From Christensenella sp. UBA767 (GTDB lineage: Bacteria > Bacillota > Clostridia > Christensenellales > CAG-917): a DNA stretch of 8,399 nucleotides. Position numbers and translations under genes: made by a program. This document shows, piece after piece, positions 1-5,494 of the stretch. The notes under the pieces were generated by a model, which searched no databases, was not told where the DNA came from, and saw nothing but the letters and a program-made list of their open reading frames with translations. Position 1 is the first letter of the stretch. The number at the start of each line of letters is the position of its first letter. The DNA is taken from the NCBI GenBank assembly GCA_002297185.1, contig DBJV01000016.1, positions 1-8,399 on the forward strand, read 5' to 3'.

Positions 1-884
1 AATTTATCAAAGAAATCGGCAACGTCTTTTTGCATTTGCGCACCGCACCAATCGTAAAAGACTTCGTGTCTTGCGTCCTTGTAAAGATGAAGTCCCGTCG
101 TGATGCCGTTGGTTCTATAGAATTTGTCGAGTTTCTTGACGCCTTTGCCCATTTGTCCGACGGGGTCGGCATCGCCTGAAAACATGCCGATAACGGTTGC
201 AGGATTGAGTTTGGCGCGCGCTTTCTTGCCGTACAATTTGGACGTCTCTTTCATCATATAGTAGTCAAAGCCGACGCTCATATTTTGATGGGCGAGCCTG
301 TCCGCCATGACTTGTTCACGTCTTTCCTTGACGCTGTTTGCCCATTGCAATTTGCCGCTGTCGCCTTTGTAGTGTTGCATATTGTCGCTCACCCAATTGA
401 CTATGCGAGGACGCCAATTGCGTGCGACGAGGAAGATCGGAGCAACTGCGATTTTGCCGAGCGTAAAAAGGGCTCTCATGTGTCCGGAGCCTACGAGCGC
501 GATTGCTTTGACGTCCGTACCCTGCTGTGCAAACGCTTGCGAGAGGAAACTGCCGTAGCTGTGTCCCATAAGGAAAACGGGCAAGTCGTACTTGCTCTTG
601 AGCCACTCACGGAAAAACAACTCGTCTTGCAACGTTTTTTTGAAGATATTGCCGGGGTGTTTGCCTCTGTTTTCGTCCGTTTCGGTGAGTCCGTGCGCGC
701 GGTGGTCGTCGCCGAATACGATATAACCTCTTGAATTGAGGTATCTGGCAAATTCGTCGTATCTGCCTGCGTACTCGCTCATGCCGTGTACGAGTTGAAT
801 AACGCCCTTTGGATCGTTCACTTCGTCCCAAAGTCTGCAATAAATCTCGGTGTTGTCAAAACTTTTGAGTTTAAACTCTTTCAT
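1..884 (-). CDS. Serine alpha/beta hydrolase, monoglyceride lipase / lysophospholipase-like (3' end outside window)
   Basis: A probable cytosolic ester hydrolase of the Hydrolase_4 / monoacylglycerol lipase group; the substrate cannot be read from the sequence. Reading down from the ATG at 882-884, 294 codons are open and run off the window edge, so only the C-terminus is missing. The catalytic triad is visible: nucleophile elbow GHSYGS with Ser109, the acid in SGDADPVG (Asp240, less likely Asp238), and His273 in DARHEVF. An N-terminal VHGMSEYAGRY segment forms the oxyanion region, followed by GDDHRAHG, as is usual in this family. There is no signal peptide or membrane segment. The start is supported by a GAGGA motif just upstream and a near-consensus promoter at 922-950. 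The gene is divergent from thiamine pyrophosphokinase. The fold is secure; lysophospholipase versus monoglyceride lipase activity is a guess. Confidence 0.9.
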   Translation of the reverse strand, partial: MKEFKLKSFDNTEIYCRLWDEVNDPKGVIQLVHGMSEYAGRYDEFARYLNSRGYIVFGDDHRAHGLTETDENRGKHPGNIFKKTLQDELFFREWLKSKYDLPVFLMGHSYGSFLSQAFAQQGTDVKAIALVGSGHMRALFTLGKIAVAPIFLVARNWRPRIVNWVSDNMQHYKGDSGKLQWANSVKERREQVMADRLAHQNMSVGFDYYMMKETSKLYGKKARAKLNPATVIGMFSGDADPVGQMGKGVKKLDKFYRTNGITTGLHLYKDARHEVFYDWCGAQMQKDVADFFDK

Positions 885-921
885 AGCCTTGTCCTCGCGT
901 AAAATATTGAGATAATAATAT

Positions 922-950
922 ATTATAAACATAAAAATATAACTTTTCAA
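922..950 (-). promoter_or_regulatory. Sigma-A-type promoter of the hydrolase
   Basis: On the minus strand TTGAAA (945-950) is followed by exactly 17 bp and then a perfect TATAAT (922-927). This predicts a start near 915 and a leader of about 31 nt before the ATG at 884. It lies back-to-back with the -10 of the plus-strand kinase at 972-977. Confidence 0.8.
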
Positions 951-968
951 TACGAAATGCGGAATTTG

Positions 969-977
969 TGCTATAAT
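969..977 (+). promoter_or_regulatory. Extended -10 promoter of thiN, predicting a leaderless mRNA
   Basis: TGCTATAAT is a perfect extended -10 (TG-N-TATAAT). No good -35 hexamer sits 16-18 bp upstream. The usual 6-7 nt distance from the -10 places transcription start at or next to the A of the ATG at 984, so the transcript would have little or no 5' leader. No Shine-Dalgarno sequence precedes that ATG. Confidence 0.7.
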
Positions 978-983
978 GTGCTT

Positions 984-1586
984 ATGAAAGTTGCAATCGT
1001 ACTTAACTGCGGACATCAAATCAAAAGAAAAATCAAAGCCGATAAGGTGCTTTGCTGCGACGGAGGATACAGCGTATGCCCCGTTGACGCCGACGTTATC
1101 TTGGGTGACTTTGACTCTCTCGAAATGCCTACGGACGTCGATATTCCAATCGTCAAACACGACACGCACAAGGATGCAAGCGACGGAGAACTTGCCGTGT
1201 ATTACGCAAAAGAAAACCTCGGTGCGGACGAAATCGTGCTGTACGGCGTGACCGGCGGTCGTCAAGACCACGTGCTTTGCAATCTTGCGATTATGCGCCT
1301 TGCTCACAACCTCGGGATGAAAGTCAAAGCCGAAGAGGACGGACTTGACCTCTATTACGTTGAGGGAGAGTTCGATATGCCTACGCAAAAGGGCGAGACG
1401 ATATCCATACTCCCCTACGGCGAGAAAGCACTCGTGACGGACTCCAAAAACCTCGAATTTCCGCTTGACGAACTTGTGTTGACGTCTTGCGATTCGAGAG
1501 GACTGAGCAACGTGTCGCTTGGCGGAAAGATACATATCAACGTCAAATTGGGCGGCGTTTTCGTGTTCCGTTATATCAAATTCTGA
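984..1586 (+). CDS. thiN: Thiamine pyrophosphokinase (thiamine diphosphokinase)
   Basis: Transfers pyrophosphate from ATP to thiamine to give TPP in the cytosol, the last step of thiamine salvage. At 200 aa it is close to the normal family length. Family motifs in order: DGG (26-28), GDFDS (41-45), the K-D-x-S-D-G-E stretch (63-69), GVTGGRQDH (88-96) and GLSNVS (173-178) in the C-terminal beta domain. An in-frame ATG at 957 would add nine residues, but it lies upstream of the extended -10 at 969-977, so it should not be in the mRNA; 984 also gives the expected MKVAIVLN-type N-terminus. No ribosome binding site precedes 984, consistent with leaderless translation. The gene converges on the thiamine transporter ThiT, and the two share a terminator. 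No TPP riboswitch is seen in front of it, unlike thiT. Confidence 0.93.
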   Translation: MKVAIVLNCGHQIKRKIKADKVLCCDGGYSVCPVDADVILGDFDSLEMPTDVDIPIVKHDTHKDASDGELAVYYAKENLGADEIVLYGVTGGRQDHVLCNLAIMRLAHNLGMKVKAEEDGLDLYYVEGEFDMPTQKGETISILPYGEKALVTDSKNLEFPLDELVLTSCDSRGLSNVSLGGKIHINVKLGGVFVFRYIKF

Positions 1587-1643
1587 CTTGCAAAAAATTT
1601 TTGAAATATTTTTGAGATTTTTTTGAAAAATCCCAATAAAAAC

Positions 1644-1687
1644 GAAACGGTGATTGTATATATTGCGTAAAACAATTCATCGTTTTC
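1644..1687. repeat. Imperfect inverted repeat downstream of thiN
   Basis: The arm GAAACGGTGATTGT (1644-1657) pairs with ACAATTCATCGTTTTC (1672-1687) over about 14 bp, with two bulges, one G-T pair and a 14-nt loop. It is AT-rich and has no U tract of its own. It could be a 3' stabilising hairpin of the thiN message or chance structure. The stretch before it (1590-1635) is only A/T runs, including a 7-bp GATTTTT/AAAAATC hairpin. Confidence 0.35.
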
Positions 1688-1699
1688 AACCTTTCTAAC

Positions 1700-1728
1700 A
1701 AAAAAAGCACGGCTTGACCGTGCTTTTT
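1700..1728. terminator. Bidirectional intrinsic terminator between thiN and thiT
   Basis: A perfect hairpin: AAAAAGCACGG (1702-1712), loop CTTGA, CCGTGCTTTTT (1718-1728). The 3' T run serves the plus-strand thiN transcript and the A run at 1700-1706 gives a U tract for minus-strand transcripts, so it can end both converging genes. Confidence 0.88.
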
Positions 1729-1768
1729 GATTTGTTTATTGAAAATGGAGTTTTCAAAATTCTCCTTA

Positions 1769-1863
1769 TGTCATTGCGAGGAGCAACGAATGTTGCAACG
1801 TGGCAATCTAGCCGAAGGCGCATTACGCTACGCTGGATTCCCACGCTATCGCTCGGAATGACA
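1769..1863. repeat. 95-bp palindromic repeat of a dispersed, MITE/REP-like type
   Basis: The ends are inverted: the left end reads TGTCATTGCGAG and the right end, on the other strand, TGTCATTCCGAG, differing at one base. Inside are sub-palindromes (GCAAC/GTTGC around 1783-1795) and the blocks ACGTGGCAATCTAG and TGGATTCCCACGC. I recognise this vocabulary (TGTCATTGCGAG, GTGGCAATC, GGATTCC, CGGAATGACA) from dispersed intergenic repeats in many bacterial genomes; that is memory, not a search. It has no coding capacity and lies between the shared terminator and the 3' end of thiT. Confidence 0.65.
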
Positions 1864-1891
1864 ATCGGAGTATTCCACATTTGTTCTGTTC

Positions 1892-1910
1892 GGGTGTGGG
1901 TGTCCCACCC
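1892..1910 (-). terminator. GC-rich hairpin directly after the thiT stop
   Basis: GTGGG (1896-1900), loop TGT, CCCAC (1904-1908), a few bases past the minus-strand stop codon. There is no U tract on the minus strand, so it is more likely an mRNA 3'-end or pause structure than a full terminator. The efficient terminator for this gene is probably the one at 1700-1728. Confidence 0.4.
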
Positions 1911-1914
1911 TTAA

Positions 1915-3087
1915 TTATTTTTCCTCGTTGTTTTTTTGGTTTTCGATGATTTGACGGTCGATGTCGTCAAGGGGTTCATCATCCTCGACTTCTTGCAAGG
2001 GTGAAACTTCCGCCGCCTCGTTCAAGTCGCTTGACTTTTGCATAAGTGCTGAAAAGGATTTGGACGCAAACAAGACGCTGCCCGCAACGAGAGCGATGAG
2101 CATATCCACAAATGCGAAGGAGTTGTACGCCATGCTGTATGCGATTGCGGTGTCGTATTTTTCAAGATCTGCATAATCTGCGAAGGCAAAGACGCCCGAG
2201 CATACGTGGCATGCGTATCTCAACACTACTGCGAGAACGCCGCCGAGCAAGAATGCAACGACTTTTTTGTCCTTGAATACGCCCTTCTCCATAAATATGC
2301 CGCTTACGCCGATAAGACCGAATGCGAGAGGATAATCGAGCAAGAATTGCATCGGGTGGATAATGTACGGATCTTGCAAGGCTTGCAAAACGCCGTATAT
2401 AGTGCAGACGATGAGACCTCTTCTCGTGCCGAACATACAGCAATAAACCATGAGCGGAAGAAGGCTTGCGAACGTTACCGAACCGCCTTGGGGAAGTTTG
2501 AAAATGCGTGCGTACGAGAGCGCGAAAGAAAGTGCGATTGAGATTGCGCCATATACGATGGAGCGAGTGTCGCTCATCTTGCGCTTGTCTCCTACGAACC
2601 ACATCACGACCATTATCACCATAAACACGACTGCGGATACAATCATACCCACGAGGTTTGCGTTCGGGTAATACTCTGCGATATCGCCGTAGTATTGCGC
2701 CATAAGAACCATTGTGGCGATAAAGCATCCAAGCACTGCTACTGCCGTTGCGATAAAGGAAATCTTGACCGCTTTGTCGTTAAAGAGCGAGCTTATGAGC
2801 ATTGCGATTGCGCCTGCGACCACGGTTATGAGCGTTGCGAGTATGGGGTAAAAGAGTTTGGCTTGCATATCGCACAAGTTGCATTGGAACTTGACGTAAG
2901 CAAACACGACTACCATAGTTACGGCAAAGCCAGTTACGATGCCGACGGCGTATTTTTTGAAGTCGGTGAATTTGTCACGCCTCTTGAACCAAACGAGAAG
3001 TCCGACTACGATGAATGCCGCCACGATTGCTACGGCAAGATAGAGTGCGACGTATTGCAGGTTGTCGCTCAAAGTCTCGATATCCAT
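1915..3087 (-). CDS. thiT: Thiamine transporter ThiT (ECF S component) with an extra N-terminal membrane domain
   Basis: High-affinity thiamine-binding membrane subunit that works with an ECF energising module (EcfA/EcfA'/EcfT), not encoded here. Residues about 174-345 are the ThiT domain: FKLPQGGS (196-203), FGTRRGL (219-225), HPMQFLLDYPLAF (244-256), RYACHVCSGVF (290-300) and YSMAYN (317-322). By spacing, His294, Tyr317 and Asn322 correspond to the thiamine ligands His125, Tyr146 and Asn151 of Lactococcus ThiT; the Trp133 position is Phe302. ThiT proteins are normally about 180-200 aa; this one is 390 aa because residues 1-170 form about five further membrane helices (near 12-34, 44-66, 78-101, 107-131, 145-165) with a CNLC motif at 69-72. 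An acidic tail covers 353-390. The start is firm: GGAGG lies 9 nt upstream and a TPP riboswitch precedes it. The role of the N-terminal domain is unknown. Confidence 0.9.
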   Translation of the reverse strand: MDIETLSDNLQYVALYLAVAIVAAFIVVGLLVWFKRRDKFTDFKKYAVGIVTGFAVTMVVVFAYVKFQCNLCDMQAKLFYPILATLITVVAGAIAMLISSLFNDKAVKISFIATAVAVLGCFIATMVLMAQYYGDIAEYYPNANLVGMIVSAVVFMVIMVVMWFVGDKRKMSDTRSIVYGAISIALSFALSYARIFKLPQGGSVTFASLLPLMVYCCMFGTRRGLIVCTIYGVLQALQDPYIIHPMQFLLDYPLAFGLIGVSGIFMEKGVFKDKKVVAFLLGGVLAVVLRYACHVCSGVFAFADYADLEKYDTAIAYSMAYNSFAFVDMLIALVAGSVLFASKSFSALMQKSSDLNEAAEVSPLQEVEDDEPLDDIDRQIIENQKNNEEK

Positions 3088-3095
3088 AAAAAAAG

Positions 3096-3119
3096 TCCTC
3101 CAAAACTTTGCTTGGGGGA
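3096..3119 (-). promoter_or_regulatory. Ribosome binding site and SD-sequestering hairpin of thiT
   Basis: GGAGG (3097-3101) lies 9 nt before the ATG at 3087. The upstream TCCCCCAA (3112-3119) can pair with TTGGAGGA (3096-3103) over 8 positions with one C-A mismatch and an 8-nt loop, hiding the SD. No GC-rich terminator stem is present between aptamer and ATG. This suggests translational rather than transcriptional control by the riboswitch. Confidence 0.6.
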
Positions 3120-3149
3120 ACTTGAGTGAAAAACGATATTACTATAGTT

Positions 3150-3218
3150 TGCTTTCCTTACGCGAGGATTATCTCACAAGTTTGAGGGTATCATCTCAGC
3201 CTTTCGGCACCCCTAGCG
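3150..3218 (-). promoter_or_regulatory. TPP riboswitch (THI element)
   Basis: Minus-strand aptamer with the conserved blocks in order: GGGGTGCC (3206-3213), a minimal P3 closed by a GAAA tetraloop (GCC-GAAA-GGC), CTGAGATGATACCC, GATAAT inside P5 (GTGAG/CTCGC), GCGTA, and a 3' GGAAAGC closing P1 with GCT. P2 pairs GGGGT with ACCCT and P4 pairs CTT with AAG. It binds thiamine pyrophosphate and lowers expression of the transporter downstream. The optional P3a arm is absent. Transcription is predicted to start at about 3218, only a few bases before the aptamer. Confidence 0.93.
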
Positions 3219-3224
3219 AATATT

Positions 3225-3253
3225 ATTGTACACTTGCCGCTCCCCTCTGTCAA
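3225..3253 (-). promoter_or_regulatory. Promoter of the riboswitch-thiT transcript
   Basis: Consensus TTGACA (3248-3253), a 17-bp spacer and TACAAT (3225-3230) on the minus strand. The predicted start near 3218 falls immediately before the TPP aptamer. Confidence 0.88.
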
Positions 3254-3307
3254 TCAGATTGAAAAACAAGGGAAAAATTGTTATTGCGCTTAATTTGGGC
3301 GATTTTC

Positions 3308-3336
3308 TTGACTTAAAATACGATAAGTATTATTAT
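3308..3336 (+). promoter_or_regulatory. Promoter of mscL
   Basis: TTGACT (3308-3313), a 17-bp spacer and TATTAT (3331-3336), placing the start near 3343, some 20 nt before the mscL ATG. The leader contains AGGAG at 3351-3355. Confidence 0.75.
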
Positions 3337-3364
3337 TTTGACATCAACGTAGGAGAAAACAGCA

Positions 3365-3997
3365 ATGAAGAAAATGAAGAAACCCGAATTCAAACTCTGG
3401 AAAGAATTCAAAGCATTCATCAACAGAGGCAGCGTTCTCGATCTCGCCGTTGGTATGATTATCGGCAGTGCTTTTACCGCAATTGTAAGCGCACTTGTCA
3501 AAGGTATTCTCCAACCGCTCATCAATATGATTCCTCTCGGCGACGGCAAAAGTTTGCAAGTCGTATTGAGAAATCCTGTCGTGGACGAGGCAGGCACAGT
3601 CATAAAAGAGGCTGTCATTATGGATTTTGGCGCAGTTATAAGCGCAATTATCACGTTCTTGCTTACCGCCCTTGTTTTGTTTGCTATAATCAAACTTATC
3701 AACTCGGTTAAAGGCGGATTTACGGGACTTAAACGCGATACCAAGTTTATCGAATCCCTCACCGACGAAGAGAAAGCCACTATCAAAGGCAAAGTTCCCA
3801 CCAAGAAAGAACTCAGAGCAATCAAAGCGGCTCGCGACGAGGCTCAAGCAAAAGCAGACGCAGAGGCAGCGGCGGCGGCAGAGGCTGCAAAACCCGAAAC
3901 CACAGACGATTTGCTCCGCGAAATCCGCGACCTTCTCAAAGCACAACAAGTTGAAAAGGCAACCGCTCTTCTCGAGGAAAAAGCAGATAAAGAATAA
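3365..3997 (+). CDS. mscL: Large-conductance mechanosensitive channel MscL, with long alanine-rich cytoplasmic segment
   Basis: Homopentameric inner-membrane safety valve that opens under membrane tension and releases solutes during hypo-osmotic shock. The TM1 signature RGSVLDLAVGMIIGSAF (21-37) matches MscL; the gate residues equivalent to E. coli Leu19 and Val23 are Leu27 and Met31. A periplasmic loop (about 52-86) precedes TM2 (89-112, ending in IIKLIN). The C-terminal bundle helix is present as TTDDLLREIRDLLK (179-192). At 210 aa it is longer than the usual 130-150, mainly because about 55 residues (120-178) separate TM2 from that helix, including a run KADAEAAAAAEAAK that should be helical, plus a short tail. 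The SD AGGAG lies 9 nt upstream of the chosen ATG; the next in-frame Met is residue 4. It has its own promoter and terminator. Confidence 0.95.
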   Translation: MKKMKKPEFKLWKEFKAFINRGSVLDLAVGMIIGSAFTAIVSALVKGILQPLINMIPLGDGKSLQVVLRNPVVDEAGTVIKEAVIMDFGAVISAIITFLLTALVLFAIIKLINSVKGGFTGLKRDTKFIESLTDEEKATIKGKVPTKKELRAIKAARDEAQAKADAEAAAAAEAAKPETTDDLLREIRDLLKAQQVEKATALLEEKADKE

Positions 3998-4024
3998 TCC
4001 GATTGGATTTACAAAAAAAGATTT

Positions 4025-4055
4025 ACCGCTTATTTATAAGCGGTTTTTCTTTTTG
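4025..4055 (+). terminator. Intrinsic terminator of mscL
   Basis: ACCGCTTA (4025-4032), loop TTTA, TAAGCGGT (4037-4044), then a T-rich tract to 4055. It lies 28 bp past the mscL stop and separates it from the exchanger gene. Confidence 0.92.
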
Positions 4056-4057
4056 TA

Positions 4058-4112
4058 TTGACTTTATGTCGAAAAAGTGTTAGTTTTAAGCGGTGCGTTA
4101 ACGCATTAGGAG
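4058..4112 (+). promoter_or_regulatory. Leader of the exchanger gene: putative promoter, palindrome and SD
   Basis: TTGACT (4058-4063) with a 17-bp spacer leads to a poor -10, TAGTTT (4081-4086). Downstream is a perfect 12-bp palindrome TGCGTTAACGCA (4094-4105), then SD AGGAG (4108-4112), 7 nt before the ATG at 4120. The palindrome lies between predicted start and SD, where it could be an operator or a small leader hairpin. The promoter is a weak match; the SD is clear. Confidence 0.5.
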
Positions 4113-4119
4113 ATAATTT

Positions 4120-5241
4120 ATGGCAAGTTCGATTTTGGGTATGATGGAAGGTCACAGCATGGCGGCGTATATCATCCTTCTCGCGCTCGGCATTTTGTTT
4201 GTCGTCAAAGGCGGAGATTGGTTTGTTGACGCGGCGAGCTGGATTGCGGAAGTTTCGGGTATTCCAACCTTTATTATCGGCGCGACGATAGTCAGCGTTG
4301 CAACGACTATTCCCGAGATTTTGGTGTCGAGCATATCGGCGGCACAAGGTCAGGCGTCTATGGCAATCGGCAACGCAGTCGGCTCCGTCAACTGCAATAT
4401 CGCACTTATTATGGCGTTCTCGCTCGTGTTTATCGCACCTACCCTCAAACGCAAGGATTACGTTGCAAAAATCTGCATTTTGCTTGCAACAATCGCGCTT
4501 TTGTGGGGATTGAGTTCCAACGGCTCTTTCAATTGGTGGAATGCTATAATTATCCTTGCGATGTTCGTTATCTTCCTTATCGAAAACATCATCAGCGCAA
4601 AAAAGCACTCCGATACGCTCCTCAACGACAAAGGCATTGAAACCGTCGAAGAAAACAGCCCCAAGGGCAACGGCATTTTGTTTGACTACTTCGAGAAGAA
4701 AGAGGCGAGAAAAATCACGCTCAAAAAGACGGGCATGGTGATTGAGAAAAAGGATATCGCCAAAAACATTTTCGTGTTTATTCTCGGCGCGGCAACTATT
4801 TTCGTGGGTGCGCAACTTATGTGCGACAACGGCGCAGAACTTGCAAGAGCGTTGAACGTGCCGGAAGGCATAATCGGCGTTACAATCCTTGCAGTCGGCA
4901 CGTCTTTGCCCGAACTCGTAACTGCTATCACGTCCATTATCAAGAAAAAAGCGGATTTGTCCGTTGGTAACATCATTGGCGCAAACATCATCGACCTGTC
5001 CTTGATTCTGCCGCTTTGCACGTTTATTACGCTCGGCAAAACCGGACAAGCCCTCCACGTCGATGCGCAATCGCTCACGATTGACTTCCCGTTCTGTATC
5101 GCAGTTGCAGGATTTGCACTCATCCCTGCGCTGATTATGGGCAAGTTCAAACGCTGGCAAGGAATACTCCTTCTCTGCGGATACGTAACCTACGTAACGT
5201 TGCTTATCCTTAACACGGTTGGAACGATAAGTATTTTTTGA
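4120..5241 (+). CDS. Calcium/cation antiporter (CaCA family, YrbG-like Na+/Ca2+ exchanger)
   Basis: Integral membrane exchanger that probably expels Ca2+ in exchange for Na+ or H+. The 373 residues form the classic two-fold inverted repeat. Alpha-1 is about 54-96 (SVATTIPE with Glu66, then GNAVGSVNCNIALI) and alpha-2 about 253-296 (AVGTSLPE with Glu265, then GNIIGANIIDLSLI with Asp292). The two glutamates match the paired ion-binding acids of archaeal NCX_Mj. A charged cytoplasmic loop of roughly 55 residues (about 159-213) separates the halves. Alpha-1 reads TTIPE and GSVNCN where many members have GTSLPE and GSN, so ion selectivity may differ. The start at 4120 has an AGGAG SD at 7-nt spacing. 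The gene is a single unit with its own terminator; the exchanged ions cannot be decided from sequence. Confidence 0.88.
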   Translation: MASSILGMMEGHSMAAYIILLALGILFVVKGGDWFVDAASWIAEVSGIPTFIIGATIVSVATTIPEILVSSISAAQGQASMAIGNAVGSVNCNIALIMAFSLVFIAPTLKRKDYVAKICILLATIALLWGLSSNGSFNWWNAIIILAMFVIFLIENIISAKKHSDTLLNDKGIETVEENSPKGNGILFDYFEKKEARKITLKKTGMVIEKKDIAKNIFVFILGAATIFVGAQLMCDNGAELARALNVPEGIIGVTILAVGTSLPELVTAITSIIKKKADLSVGNIIGANIIDLSLILPLCTFITLGKTGQALHVDAQSLTIDFPFCIAVAGFALIPALIMGKFKRWQGILLLCGYVTYVTLLILNTVGTISIF

Positions 5242-5261
5242 TATTTGATAATAATCCTATC

Positions 5262-5295
5262 AAAAAGCCCGACGTCGTCGGGCTTTTGTTTTAGT
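5262..5295 (+). terminator. Intrinsic terminator of the exchanger gene
   Basis: AAAAGCCCGAC (5263-5273), loop GTC, GTCGGGCTTTT (5277-5287), then GTTTT. A second AT-rich inverted repeat, TTTGATA (5244-5250)/TATCAAA (5258-5264), sits just before it and overlaps its A run by three bases. The A run at 5262-5266 means it could also act on the minus strand. Confidence 0.93.
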
Positions 5296-5341
5296 TTAAT
5301 TTATTGTTGATGGTTTGTTTTTGATTAGTGTTAAAAAATGA

Positions 5342-5494
5342 ATTTAGTTTGGGCAAAACGCGATAAACAGATGAATGACGCGAAAGTGCTTTGAGGGCGA
5401 CAACCCTAACGTACTAAGCGTACGTGAGTTGGCGAACTCGGGGCACTGACAAAGTCAGTCGCTGTTTAGTGCGTTTTGCTGTGCTTAACTAAAT
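5342..5494. other. Complex foldback element / candidate structured RNA
   Basis: About 150 bp whose ends pair. ATTTAGTT (5342-5349) pairs with AACTAAAT (5487-5494), GCAAAACGC (5353-5361) with GCGTTTTGC (5471-5479), and TAAACAG (5364-5370) with CTGTTTA (5462-5468). Inside, GTGC (5386-5389) pairs with GCAC (5443-5446) to close a junction holding three hairpins: AGGG/CCCT (5394-5407), ACGTAC/GTACGT (5409-5425) and GAGTT/AACTC (5426-5439). A fourth, TGAC/GTCA with loop AAA (5447-5457), follows. The hairpins are nearly contiguous. No coding sequence is contained except the last codons of the LURP-one gene at the right end. On the minus strand a run of six Ts follows the outer stem (5333-5338). It is not a tRNA, tmRNA, 6S or riboswitch that I know. 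It could be a foldback mobile repeat, an elaborate terminator or an uncharacterised RNA. Confidence 0.7.

Noticed and set aside
285..734. Plus-strand ORF opposite the hydrolase
   Set aside because: The minus strand carries an intact catalytic triad and an open frame over 1-884; the plus-strand product has no recognisable motif.
957..983. Upstream ATG of thiN at 957
   Set aside because: The extended -10 at 969-977 lies inside this extension, so the codons should not be transcribed; residue 10 matches the family start.
4030..5160. Long minus-strand ORF (376 codons) opposite the cation exchanger
   Set aside because: It is antisense to a gene with clear alpha-repeats; its translation is a charged Cys/Arg/Asp-rich mixture without domains or an SD.
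5394..5459. CRISPR-like or integron attC array in the hairpin chain
   Set aside because: The hairpins differ in sequence, there are no equal repeats with spacers, and no GTTRRRY/RYYYAAC attC core boxes frame them.
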